A DNA stretch of 64,000 nt from positions 47,188,828-47,252,827 of the forward strand of contig NC_133970.1 in assembly GCF_031877795.1 (NCBI RefSeq), in the 5' to 3' direction. The notes below the pieces were generated by a model. That model searched no databases and was not told where the DNA came from. It worked only from the letters and a program-made list of their open reading frames with translations. The stretch comes from Strix aluco. Taxonomy: Eukaryota > Chordata > Aves > Strigiformes > Strigidae. The stretch's first letter is position 1; the number at the start of each line of letters is the position of its first letter. A program made the translations under genes and the position numbers. Of the stretch, positions 10,156-21,606 are shown one piece after another.

Positions 10156-11314
10156 GTATTGATATTGTACTAAAGTGTCCTTCCCTGTAAGTAGCAACTG
10201 AAGACATCATTCTTCATCCTATCTTACAAAGTGTGTTTGTGAAAACCTATCAGAAAATGTGTTTAAGACACAAATCTGTGATTTTCCTTTTCTATTTTAA
10301 AGCTCCCAAATTTTGACTGAAGCCCATATTTGTATTTTGCCCTTTCAAAATAACCTATGAGCATCTGGTTGGGTTGGTGGCTGGTTTGTTTCCATGCTTC
10401 CTACATGATAAATTATATCCATGGTCACATGTAACCTAGCACATATTTTTATTGCATTTGCAAAAGAAAGGGAGCAACAAGAGTAGCAACAAAAGTTTGA
10501 TTCCAGAGAGATGTAGAGCCAATTTGGTCTTGTCAGGCAAATGTTGCTTTAAAAGCAGCCTGACAAACCTCCCAAAATATAATGAATATGGGAATTTTGG
10601 TTTGTTGCAAAATTAGAGTATATAATTTTCCCTTCATTGCAATTTTGCTGTCTAATATATAGACTATTAAAAACCTCTGAATCCTGCTGTTCTCAGTAGG
10701 AGTTGCATATTATGGCAGTGCTGTTAGAAGTCTTACTTAGAACGACTGAAATGTTTTTGCAGGGTGTTAACTTCCAAATCATCATTAATGTTTAGTCTCA
10801 ATACCACTTGCATTGCTATAGTAATTCTTAAAGGAACATTCCTAACAGAAAACTAAAATAAAAAGAAGACATATTTTTACCAAACACTTATAACACAGGG
10901 ATCGTCCTGGGCTACAGTAATTTATATTTTAGACAAAGGCACCCTAAAGAAAAAGAGGGCCTCTCATACTAGCAAAGCAGTTTTATATACTGCTGCATGA
11001 TAGGATGTGACAGAACTTGGATAGATGCCCCCTCTTAAAAACTATGACTTCTGTTAGCTCAAACTAAGTATGGGAAGGGGGTTAAGGAAAGTGAGGCTTC
11101 TTGCCAGCAAAATTTTGAGGAATTCTGTAGCTATTAGCTACAGCTATTAGAAAATAAGTCTACAATGATCTTTTTATTTACCTCTAGGCCAAGTTATACA
11201 AAACGAAGCTGTCTTCTGAGTATTTAGTGCCATGCACTGTAGAGAGATCATTGATATAGTAGTTTATGGTCTATAGTGTCACTTCTTCAGCATGAGCTAC
11301 AGTATATGTGATAA
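10156..11314. other. Intergenic, no feature seen
   Basis: AT-rich unique-looking sequence without an open frame, known repeat or RNA gene that I recognise. It ends with GATAA (11310-11314), the upstream target duplication of the ERVL provirus. Confidence 0.6.
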
Positions 11315-11685
11315 TGTCCTGGTTCAGCTATGATAGGGTTAAGTTTCCCCAGCAGTGGGGGGAAGCTCTAGCCGGGTTATTCAATAACATGCTGATGTCA
11401 CATCGGGGCACTCAAGCGCGGGAGAATCAGTGAACGTGCGTGGTGTGCGGTCGCTCTCCTCACTGCTGTATCGGTATATTTTTTGTTCTGTTTATTGTTA
11501 TTACTGTTATTGCTATTGTTAGTGTTCTTGTTGTTGTTTGTTTTGTTGCTGTTACACTGTTGTATTAAAACGTTCCTTATCTCAGCCCCGGGGTTTGTAT
11601 TTCACTCTCCCCCCGTCCGGTCGGAGGGTGGCGGAGGGGCAGTGGCAGCGTGGTCTCGGACCCCGGTAGGGACTAAATCACCACA
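11315..11685 (+). mobile_element. 5' LTR of ERVL copy 1
   Basis: A 371-bp LTR from TGTCCTGG to CCACA. The middle is a run of TTATTG/TTGTTG-like units. ATTAAA inside it is a likely poly(A) signal. The same family also forms 24555-24919, 26965-27329, 50503-50866 and 56119-56459. Confidence 0.92.
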
Positions 11686-11690
11686 ACTTT

Positions 11691-11708
11691 TGGCGCCCAA
11701 CGTGGGGC
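11691..11708 (+). other. Primer-binding site, tRNA-Lys1,2
   Basis: TGGCGCCCAACGTGGGGC is a perfect match to the classical Lys1,2 primer-binding site and lies five bases after the LTR. Confidence 0.92.
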
Positions 11709-11810
11709 TACGAGAGGGCTGAGATAAGGACAAAAGGAGAAGGTGTGTTTGAGCAATCCATTAGGTGCAATTTTTCTGTTTTTATTTGCATTTGATAAGA
11801 AACATTTGCA

Positions 11811-13659
11811 ATGCTGGCCAACTTGCTTGCGTGGTGGGGCTGGATTAATCCTTATATCCACTGTGTGCTCCTAGTGCTGATGTTTGTTGTCGGTGGAAAA
11901 TGTGTCAAGGGTTTTATTTTGCTGTACTGGCAACTGACTGCTTATAATGTGCTTGTATCACTGCTTGTGGGGGTGAACCGGTACGTTTGCTGCCTGGGCT
12001 TTTGTTAGGGGTCTCACCCCCTCTATGGGTGAGCCAGGGGAAGAGATTCTCTCGGTTTTTGAGAGTTTCAGCTATCCCTGGAGCACCCAGGCCACTGTGC
12101 TTGCAGCTCTGTGTTTTCTAAATGTCTGCCAGATCTTGTTTTGGGCCATGCGGTACTTCTCCAACAATAGCACCACCCGGAAACCTGCCCCAAGGGCAGA
12201 TAGTTATAAATGGCAAGGTGTGTGGGAAAAAATGGGCAAGTGCCTGAGTCAGTGGTCACCCCCAATGCTTTGGGATTTCACTCCCGAACAAGTGCAGAGA
12301 CCTGATAAACTGGTGGAGTGTTTGGAAAAGGGGTGTTGCCAATCTGACAAACCCCGGGAGACACAACTTGCTGCGATGTGCTGGGGGCTTGCCCATGCTT
12401 ACTGTGTGATCTTTAACACTACTCGCTGCCCTCAAGGGGGAGAAAGGGCTGCAGGATCTGAAAGTGAACCTGCTGGTACAGCAGCTGGGCCAGGGGGACA
12501 GGCAGTGCCAGTACCAGGCACCTCCACCAGCACAGCAGCTGAGCCAGAGGGACAAGCAGTACCAGTATCAGTCGCCCCGATACGGAAAACCAAATATACC
12601 AAAAAATCCCCTCGCAGTGCACAGGGTGATGATGAACCAGGCCCATCACGAGAGCAGGAGGAAGAGCCGGAGGTAACCATCCGATCTCTATCCCCGAGTG
12701 AGTTGTGAGATATGCGGAAGGATTTTAGCCGCCTTCCAGGCGAGCAAATTTGCACCTGGCTGCTCCGATGCTGGGATAGTGGAGCTGCTGGTTTGGAATT
12801 GGAGGGGAGAGAGGCCAAGCAGGTGGGACCTTTAGCCAAGCAGGCTGGTATTGACAAGGCAATAGGGAAACAGGCTCAAACCCTCAGCCTTTGGAGGCGA
12901 CTCCTGCTCGCTGTGAGGGAGAGGTACCCCTACAAGGATGATGTTCTATGTCGGTTAGGCAAGTGGACCGACATGGAGAAAGGCATTCAGAACCTCAGGG
13001 AATTGGCTGTGTTTGACATGGTCTATGGTGATCTGAATGATGAGCAGTCACCCATGGATCCAGATCAGGCCCCTTGCACACAGTCGATGTGGCGGAAGTT
13101 CCTGCAAAGTGGACCAGAGGGACATTCCAAAGCATTAGCAGCAGCATCCTGGTGGTGGGACACTCAGACAGTAGATGAAGTGACTATGCAGCTCCGGCAC
13201 TATGAGGGAAGTCTCCCTTCCTCCCAACATGCTTTGGTTTCAGCCGTAGAGGAACTGTCTCAGAGGCTCCAGAAAATGGAACAGGACATGTCCTATGTTC
13301 CACCTGCACGGGCCGATGTCTCAGCTATTAGAAGCAGGCGATTCCCCACCCAAGAGAAGGGCAGTGGAAGACACACACCACAGGGCACCCTGTGGTTCTT
13401 CCTCCGCGACCATGGGGAAAACATGAGGAAGTGGGATGGACAGCCCACTCCCGCCCTAGCTGTACAAGTACAGCAGCTGAAAGGGAAGACCACCATGAAA
13501 GGGGAGTCTTCCAAGAGAGATGCAGCTCCAGTGTCTAGTCAGAAATCCCCCAGACAGAATAGAATAGCCAACGTTATGCCTGACCCTCTTGAGGGGACCA
13601 GGAAGTCATTCTTGCAGGAGTCACTCTTAGATCAAGTGAGTGATGGTGAGCAGGATTAG
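11811..13659 (+). pseudogene. gag: ERVL gag, copy 1 (broken)
   Basis: Matches the 619-codon gag of copy 2. The first Met codon of copy 2 is lost (ACA here), so the frame can start only at the second Met, 11811. A two-base loss at about 11983 shifts the frame and ends the hydrophobic N-terminus at 12008. The correct frame resumes before 12025. A TGA at 12706-12708 replaces a Gln codon, then 315 codons are open to the TAG at 13657-13659. No CCHC zinc knuckle is visible. The product of the parent element would be the structural Gag; this copy cannot make it whole. Confidence 0.85.
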
Positions 13660-13687
13660 AGGGGCCCTGCCTCCAGCCAGGTGGAGG
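13657..13687 (+). promoter_or_regulatory. Candidate gag-pol UAG readthrough signal, copy 1
   Basis: Gag ends in TAG and pol continues in the same frame. Ten bases after the stop, CCTCCA (13670-13675) can pair with TGGAGG (13682-13687) around a six-base loop. The same arrangement stands in copy 2. Confidence 0.45.
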
Positions 13688-14801
13688 AAAGGGATAATTG
13701 GATTTACTGGAAGGTGTGGATCCGATGGCCTGGCACATCAGACCCACAAGAATATAAGGCCTTGGTAGACACTGGCGCACAGTGCACCCTGATGCCATCA
13801 AGCCACAGTGGGGTTGAACTCATCTGTATCTCCGGAGTGACAGGAGGATCCCAACAGCTGACCCTATTAGAAGCTGAAGCGAGCCTAACTGAGAAGGTCT
13901 GGCATAAGCACCCCATTGTGACTGGCCCAGATGCCCCGTGCATCCTAGGTATAGACTTCCTCAGGAGAGGGTACTTTAAAGACCCCAAAGGGTACCGGTG
14001 GGCCTTTGGTATAGCTGCCCTGGAGGAGGTTGAGCAATTGTCCACCTTACCCGGCCTCTCAGAGGATCCCTCGGTGGTGGGGTTGCTTAAGGTTGAAGAG
14101 CAGCAAGTGCCAATTGCTACCAAGACGGTGCACCGGCGGCAGTACTGTACCAACCGAGATTCCCTGGTCCCCATCCATCAGCTGAACCGTCAACTAGAAA
14201 GCCAGAAGGTGATCAGCAAGACTCACTCACCTTTCAACAGCCCTATATGGCCAGTGAGAAAACCTAATGGCGAATGGAGACTGACCGTGGACTACCGTGG
14301 CCTGAATGAAGTTACGCCAGCGATGAGTGCTGCAGTGCCGGACATGCTAGAGCTCCAGTATGAGCTGGAGTCGAAGGCAGCCAAGTGGTACGCCACGATT
14401 GACATCGCTAACGCGTTCTTCTCCATCCCAATAGCACCAGAGTGCAGACCACAGTTTGCATTCACTTGGAGGGGTATCCAGTACACCTGGAATCGATTGC
14501 CCCAGGGGTGGAAACACAGCTCCACCATTTGCCATAGACTGGTCCATACTGCACTGGAGAAAGGTGGGGCTCCAGAACACCTGCAGTTCATTGATGATAT
14601 CATTGTATGGGGGGACACAGCTGAGGAAGTCTTTGAGAAAGGAAAGAAGATAATTGAAATCCTCCTGAAGGCTGGTTTTGCCATTAAGTGACAGAAAGTT
14701 AAGGGGCCTGGAAGGGAGATTCAGTTCCTAGGAATAAAATGGCAAGATGGGCGTCGCCACATCCCAATGGAGGTGATAAACAAGATAACAGCCATGGCCC
14801 C
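13660..14801 (+). pseudogene. pol: ERVL pol part 1, copy 1: protease and RT
   Basis: Open from the gag stop: protease with LVDTGAQ, then RT with WPVRKPNGEWRLTVDYRGLN, the LPQGWKHS turn and the catalytic FIDDII. A TGA at 14689-14691 interrupts RT after Ala-Ile-Lys. Copy 2 has the same stop at the same codon. The frame resumes and reaches Met-Ala-Pro at 14801, where the nested provirus begins. The reading continues at 22416. Confidence 0.9.
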
Positions 14802-15610
14802 TGTGAGAGACGAGAAACCATGCGTGCGAGAAACTAAGAAAAACAGCCTGAGAAAGCAAAAGTTGAGGCTGAGCGAAGAAATGACTCAAACACTCGCAAG
14901 ACAAAACTATGAGTCACAGGGTGCATTCTGTGGAGGTCGGAGCTGATAAGGCTGCCCCAATAACACAAGATGGGGCTGGAGGAGGGAGCCCTGTGGAGAC
15001 AGGACGGCTCTGCTCTGGGGCACCTGGCCAAAACTTCAAGGGCCATCTGTCCGGTGAATGACCTTTGCTTCATTATCCACAAAATGCATAGTAAAGTTAA
15101 CACCCCTCAATATGCTAACGAGGGCTAACATGATCATGCTAATTACATCATCCCATGAAACACCTTACCCCTCCCCATACATGGGATACGTAGGTATGTG
15201 GGTCGACCTAGGGGACGGACCCAAGGAAAGTGGGTATAAATCAAGAAGGGGGGGGGGGCCCGGGGCCCGAGAGAGAGTGCAGTGAAGCGAAGAAGACGGA
15301 TGCCAGCGAAAAAGACGGATGTCTCCTGTGCCTCCTGGAACACTCGTTGGCAGGATCAGCGCAGAAACCCAGACCGGTGATCTGTATTTCCCCATTCCCT
15401 CTATCTCCCTCTTTTCCCTTTCCCATTAAGAAATGCAAGGCATATTATATTGCTTGCCACAACTTGCTATATACTTAGCCAACTATCGTGTGTTCCATTA
15501 GTACATTGTGAGTAGTGAATAAATGTTTAGACTTGGAGACTTGTTGTCCGCTCCATTGGGGATTTGCGAATCTGAGTCACTTGTCCCCCTCGTCTGAGCG
15601 GGACGTGACA
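14802..15610 (+). mobile_element. 5' LTR of nested provirus
   Basis: An 809-bp LTR from TGTGAGAG to GTGACA. TATAAA at 15235-15240 and AATAAA at 15518-15523 mark promoter and poly(A) signal. A G-rich run precedes the probable transcription start. Confidence 0.93.
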
Positions 15611-15617
15611 TTAAAAT

Positions 15618-15635
15618 TGGGGTAGTCGGCAGGAT
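15618..15635 (+). other. Primer-binding site, tRNA-Ser-like
   Basis: TGGGGTAGTCGGCAGGAT equals the complement of a tRNA-Ser 3' end (ending CCTGCCGACTACGCCA) except for one base at position 4. It lies seven bases after the LTR. Confidence 0.7.
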
Positions 15636-15834
15636 CCCCTTCGGTGTCGGAAAGTCTAATGAGGTACTGGTTCTCTATCCGACCAACTCGGACAGGGAGA
15701 ACTGGGAATTGGCCCCTCAGCTCTATGCTGGCAAAGGGTCGGAGGGATACCGATTCTCTATCCAATAAGGACAGGGAGAATCGGGAAGTGACCTCTCAGC
15801 TCTAAGCCAGGAGAGGTTCGAGCAGTGGCAAGCC

Positions 15835-17460
15835 ATGACTGGCCAGGAAATGTCGGTGCTTGACTGCTCCCCTATTTTTGAGAAACTGAAGGAGTATAAG
15901 GCTTGTCCTCCTCCTTTAGTAGAGGTTTGGGCCCACGATAATTGGCATAATCCAGAAGCAGTGGCAAGCTATATCAGTGCACTTGCGGGGCCGCGACCAA
16001 GCAAAGGAAAAGCTGTAGTGTGCGCTGTATTAGGGGCAGCACTGACTGCAGCCCAAAAAGATAAACATGTTAAGAAACAACTAGAAGGGGAAATGATCAA
16101 ATCCTTACAAGATCTGGTAAAAGCTCTCCAGGATCAATTGGTTGAGGAACGTAAAGTTACTGAACAAAAAGCTAAACTCTGGCAAGAGCAAACTGAAGTT
16201 CTGAAAAGCCAATTAGCTGATGAGCGTAACACCTCTCAGCGATTTCACATGGCTCTGTTAGATGCCTTGGACCGAGAAAAAATCTCACGGTCCGAAAAAG
16301 AGGGGAATGAACACGAAACCTGCAATCGGACAGATCTCGGCTCTGTTCCGGATAGTGAACAGGGAGTTACGAGTCTGGCAAAAGCAGCAGCCAGACCCTT
16401 GTATCCAACAAAGGAGTTAGAGATAAGCCGAGAAATTTTTTACCCCGAAAATGAGGGGGCAAATTTAAGACCATTAATTAAAACGGAGACCACCGAGGGT
16501 CAGGGTGGAAGAGCTCCGCAGGTCACCATTCGAACTACACCATATCCAGCGACTGAGCTTGCGGAAATTCAGGAGAAATACACCAGATGAGCTCAGGAAA
16601 CTGAGACTGAATACGTGTGGAGGGTATCCTTGACTGGTGGCGACCGAATCTTGTTATCAGAAGATGAGGCCCAGGGGTACTGGGGGCCAGGGGTTTTCTT
16701 AGTTACTGACGACCAGAGAGAGCCGTGGTCGTTAACTCAACGAGCTGCTTATTGGGCTGGGGGTCTGGACCCCTTGGAAAGGGGGGATCCAGTATGTATT
16801 GAGACCCCAACCGTAAATCATTTGACTGAAAGTCTGCAGAAGGCTGCTTGTCTCCAATTAATGCATGACAGGCGCTTGGTTCCGCAGCAGCCTGCCCCAA
16901 TGCTATTAATTGCTAACCCCGATCAAATGACTCCCCTGATTCGGGGCTTGCCGGACTCTTTGAAATCACATGCAGTACAATTACAAGATCGTTTGCGGAA
17001 TGCATTAGCCCCGCGAGGGGGGAGACGGCCGGGGGGAGAAGCCATGACCTGGGGAGAGATAGCTCAGGACTTAATAAATTACGGCTGGAGAATGGGCCTT
17101 ACCAGGGGAACGGGTAAACCTAAGCCCTCGGTACGCAGAGTGGAACAGCAGGAAAATCCGCCTCCTTCCCCTCCGCAAGTTTTAAGAGCAAAGAGAAACC
17201 TCTTGTGGACTGAGGGAATTGGACAGGGGATTCCCCGAGAGTTAATGGATGGTATGCCTACTACAGTTTTAGAAAAGCTCATTCGAGCCTGGAAAGACAA
17301 AAGAAAGCTGCCCCCCACAACCGAGCGGACCTTTTGGGCAAAGGGTGGGACAGAGCTGGAAACTAACGAGATGGTGGTAATTGCTTCTCAAACACCAACT
17401 GCCCCTGAGGAGGACTTGATTGATTTAGTGTCGGGAAAGTGGACGCGCCATCCCCAGTAA
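15835..17460 (+). pseudogene. gag: gag of nested provirus, one in-frame stop
   Basis: A 542-codon frame from the ATG at 15835 to the TAA at 17458-17460, with a single TGA at 16588-16590 where CGA would give Arg. The first part has a long charged heptad-like region (about residues 80-160) that looks like a coiled coil. The second part has Gly-Arg-rich and Pro-rich stretches but no CCHC knuckle. The last 37 bases overlap the protease frame at the frameshift site. The role in the parent is particle assembly. The stop makes this copy defective unless read through. Confidence 0.8.
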
Positions 17461-17503
17461 GTGAGCCGGGGGATGGCGGGTGGGTCCACTTAAGGAGGCT
17501 CAC
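17424..17503 (+). promoter_or_regulatory. -1 ribosomal frameshift site with pseudoknot
   Basis: The slippery heptamer G-GGA-AAG (17433-17439) stands in the gag frame. After seven bases GCCATCCCC (17447-17455) pairs with GGGGATGGC (17469-17477); C17446-G17478 can extend the stem. The loop sequence GTGAGCC (17461-17467) is perfectly complementary to GGCTCAC (17497-17503), so an H-type pseudoknot can form. The -1 frame is open from 17424, and the gag TAA lies in the loop. This places protease-pol exactly in the -1 frame. Pairings were read directly; activity is inferred. Confidence 0.85.
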
Positions 17504-20500
17504 AGAGAATACTAAAGGAGACTTGTTGATTACCTTTCCGCTCGGTCCCTTTAAAACTCCAGTTACATTTCTAGTAGATACGGGTGCTCAGATTTCAGCA
17601 CTCCAAACTGAGGTTGCCAAGCGGAATGGCATAATTGCTGACAAAAAGCAGATCTGAGTTACAGATGTTTTCGGGGACTCTAAGCCACAGCCGACTGCTC
17701 GGGTGAAATGCTGGTTACCTGGGAATGAAACTGCAACAGAGGCTATTATGATCCTGGGGAATTTCCCCACAAATATCCTGGGACTTGACCTATTGAAGGG
17801 ACAAGCCTGGGTGGATTCAAAAGGAAGGGAATGGAAATTTGGGTCCTCAACTGCCTCTATAAGACTTTTACAGCAAGCGCCTGCGCTTCCTCCTTCTAAA
17901 ACTGTTAATGTGAAACCTTACGCCTTACCGTTAGGTGCCAGGGAGGGGATCACTCCGGTAATAGCAGAGCTGCGGGAGGAAGGGATAATCGTTCCAACTC
18001 ACTCACCCTATAATTCCCCAGTGTGGCCAGTCCGTAAACCTAACGGAAAGTGGCGACTGACAATTGACTATCGGCGATTAAATGCCAATACAGGTCCTCT
18101 AACAGCTGCAGTGCCTAACATAGCTGAACTGATTGCAACCATACAGGAACAAGCCCACCAGATCTTAGCAACTATTGATGTGAAAGATATGTTCTTTATG
18201 GTCCCCATACAGGAGGCAGACAGAGATGGCTTTGCCTTTACATGGGAAGGCGTGCAATTTACTTTTACACGTCTCCCCCAGGGATACTGCCATTCGCCGA
18301 CCATCGCTCATTATGCACTAGCGCAGGAGCTTGCTCAAATCCCTCCAAGGGAAGGGGTCAGGATATATCAATATATTGACGATGTTCTGATCGGTGGCTC
18401 TGATGCTGCTGCAGTGGGACAGACCCAGACAGAGATAATCACCCACCTAGAAAATTTAGGGCTCCAAATTCCAGCTGAAAAGGTACAACTCCCATCCTCC
18501 GAGGTAAAGTTTCTGGGTATTTGGTGGCGGGGAGGAACAGTGTGTATTCCCCCTGAAACTTTAACTACCCTGGAAGAAGTAAAGAGCCCTGAAAATAAGA
18601 AGGAGCTGCAACATGCCTTAGGCTTGCTGGTATTTTGGAGGAAACATATCCCCAATTTTTCCATCATAGCTCGTCCTTTATATGATTTGACACGCAAAAG
18701 GGCTATTTGGGACTGGACTCCTGTCCATGAAGAAGCCTTAAAGCTGTTAATCTTTGAGGCTGGAGTATATCAGGCTTTAGGGCCGATACATCCAACAGAT
18801 CCATTCCAAATTGAGTGGGGTTTTGCAATTCATGGACTATCCATACATATGTGGCAACGTGGACCGGAGGGTACCACTCGCCCTATAGGGTTTCATTCGC
18901 GCAGTTTCAAAGATGCAGAAAAACGTTACTCGATCTGGGAGAAGGGTCTTTTTGTGGTTAGCCTAGCTTTGCAGGAAGCTGAAAAAATCATAAGGCAGCA
19001 ACTAATCATTCTACGAGGACCCTTTAAGGTCCTGAAACCAGTACTGGCCGGAACCCCCCCTCCTGTGGGGGTTGCGCAGCGAGACACAGTGAGGAAGTGG
19101 TATGCACAATTAGATCATTACTGCCACACGTATCAGATAGAGGAGGGGGCACCCAAAGTGCTCAAAATACAAGATCACCCTGAACCTCCTCCCTCATACA
19201 TCAAACCTGCTCCCCCATTTGAAACCCATCTAAAGAATGTATGGTTCACCGATGCATCTTCTAGAAGAGAGGGAAAGGTATGGAAATACCGAGCAGTAGC
19301 ACTGCATGTTGACTCGGGGGACCGAATCATAACAGAGGGTGGGGGAAGTGCTCAGGTGGGAGAGTTAACAGCGGTATGAAGCGTGATTGTTAAAGAAGCT
19401 GAGACTGCAGAACCAGGATTTCTTTACACAGACTCCTATGGCGTATTCAAGGGATGTACCGAATGGCTCACATTTTGGGAACAAAACCACTGGGAAGTAA
19501 ATCGGGTACCAGTGTGGCAGCGTGAGAAGTGGGAGGAAATCTTAAACATTGCAAAATGGAAATCCTTTTTAGTAGGATGGGTTGCTGCACACCAGTCAGG
19601 AAATCACCCTGCCCACCTGCTAAACAACCAGGTGGATTCAATGACTCGTTTGATGAGAACTGCTACAGAAGGTGAGGAGGAGAAATGGGAACACTTACTG
19701 GAATGGCTGCATGTAAAGCGGGGTCATTCAGGAAGCAAAGATTTGTTTAAAGAGGCAATAAGCAGGGGATGGTCCGTAACCAGGGAATTGTGCAATACCA
19801 TTATTTCAGCGTGTAGTCTCTGTCGTACTTGGCTGGGAGAGCACAACCCTCTTAAGGACCAACCCCTACACCTAAGGGACAACAAGGGACTATGGGACGC
19901 CTGGCAGGTGGATTATATTGGCCCTTTCCGGCTCTCTGAGGGAAAACGCTCTGTATTGGTGGGGGTGGAAATAGTATCGGGCCTAACCCAAGCAGAAACT
20001 GTATCTCAAGCAACTGCAGAAAATATGGTGAAGGGGTTAAAACGCTGGTTTAGCTGCTTGCCTAAGCCCAAATCGATCCAATCAGACAATGGTAGTCACT
20101 TTACTGCCGGGGTGGTTCAGGAGTGGGCTCAAGATGAAGGAATTCAGTGGATTTTCCATACTCCATACTATCCCCAAGCAAATGGCATTGTGGAACGCAC
20201 CAATGGACTTTGAAAGCAGGCGCTAAAACCCCTCGAACCAGGATGGCCACAACGGGTGTCAGACGCAGTAATGAAGATAAACAGTGGGTGGGGAATTAAT
20301 GGGTGCCCACGACTTACCGTGTTCTGTCCTAAGCCTCTGTCCATACTCGCCAGGAAAAAAGAGACTAAAGACCCTGCAAACCCGCTCCATTATCCTGGGC
20401 AACCTGTTCTAGTAGACTTGCCCACCGTGGGGCAAGTACCCCTAACCCTAAAAACTCCCATCAATATTTGTTCATGGGTGGCTACTGATGCCCATGGGAA

Positions 20501-20543
20501 AGAATACCGCATCAATACCAGGTGGATTGTCCCTTCTTTCTAA
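17439..20543 (+). pseudogene. pol: pro-pol of nested provirus, three in-frame stops
   Basis: One continuous frame after the shift site: protease (FLVDTGAQ near 17580), RT (WPVRKPNGKWRLTIDYRRLN, LPQGY, catalytic YIDDVL near 18370), RNase H (FTDAS near 19250, then LYTDSY) and integrase. Integrase has the H-x4-H and C-x2-C zinc site, then Asp in WQVDYI, Asp in SDNGSHF and Glu in IVERTNG, the DDE triad. TGA stops at 17655-17657, 19377-19379 and 20211-20213 break it. All else is open, so decay is limited to point changes. The enzymes would copy and integrate the parent genome. Confidence 0.88.
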
Positions 20544-21606
20544 CCATCATTGTTTTGTTATGTATATATGTGTTTTACAGGGCATTGATCCTGGACGACA
20601 GGAGACCTATGTTACTTTTAGCACTTTCAATGGTTGTAGGCATTATTGGCTAGTTATTATTTGTAATCTGCTTACATTATTATATAATTTGTGGAATCAT
20701 ACCTGCTGGGTGTGGAATAAATCATTGCCAATCAATTACAATCAACAATCCAGGAAATTTTACAGGTACATTTAATGAGTTCACTTATTGGAAGGCTAAC
20801 CTGGAGCTGTGCCTTATGTTACCTTATTGGGAATCACCTCCAAAATAAAGGAAGCCTGTGAGTCACCTGTGACTGCAAACTGGTGCTTGCAAATACCAAA
20901 CAGATCACAGTGCTAGCTCATATAACTGTATGTGGTCCTTACAACACCACATCCATCAGCAGCAAGATGAAGTAATCAAAGACTAGCTGGAGGGGTCTGA
21001 TCCCACAAATTAAGCATTAATGAATTGTACCTGAATATTAAGTTGTATTCCCATTTTAATCCTTATAGACCTGATAATGTAATTGTGTAACCACAAATAG
21101 TTCTAGAAAATTTAACTTAGCAATTCTATGCACTAACAAGGTATGCCTTTAAGGAATTAAAGGTGCAGACCCAAGAAGCATCTAAGATGGCATTGCAGAA
21201 TCCGGCTAGCATTGCTGGAGGAACATGGACTGTGCGGTGTGCTGAATCTAACTGAGGGAGAATGCTGCATCACCATCCACAATGCCACCACCTCTATAGA
21301 GGAGACCCGTGCCATGATGAAGAAGATCACCAACAGGAAGTGAGAACCTTTTTATTGACTGATGGACTAGTTTGATGGATGGAACCCTGGGTCATGGGTC
21401 ACATCACTGGGATCCTCAGGACTCACAGGGTAGGGAAGATGGCTTATAAATATAAGTATTGTGATATTATGCAAATTTTTACTTTTAATAATATACCTTG
21501 CAGCAATTAGCTATATACTCTCTCACCTTCTGTCTTCTTTTCCCTATACCTTTTGGGATCACAATGGTCAAAGAAGAACTTGGAGTGTTTGAGTCACGGG
21601 GTGGGA
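20544..21606 (+). pseudogene. env: Degenerate env region of nested provirus
   Basis: No long frame is left. At about 21150-21345, split by a frameshift near 21200, a transmembrane-subunit-like stretch can be made out: a heptad segment, then a Cys followed further on by a Cys-Cys pair, then a glycosylation-like NAT. Surface-subunit sequence is not recognisable and may be largely deleted between 20780 and 21150. A G-rich polypurine tract (about 21598-21606) precedes the 3' LTR. The product is non-functional. Confidence 0.5.

Noticed and set aside
11483..11722. Leu-rich 79-codon frame in the ERVL LTR
   Set aside because: Translation of the TTATTG-type LTR repeat; recurs in each LTR copy with varying frame.
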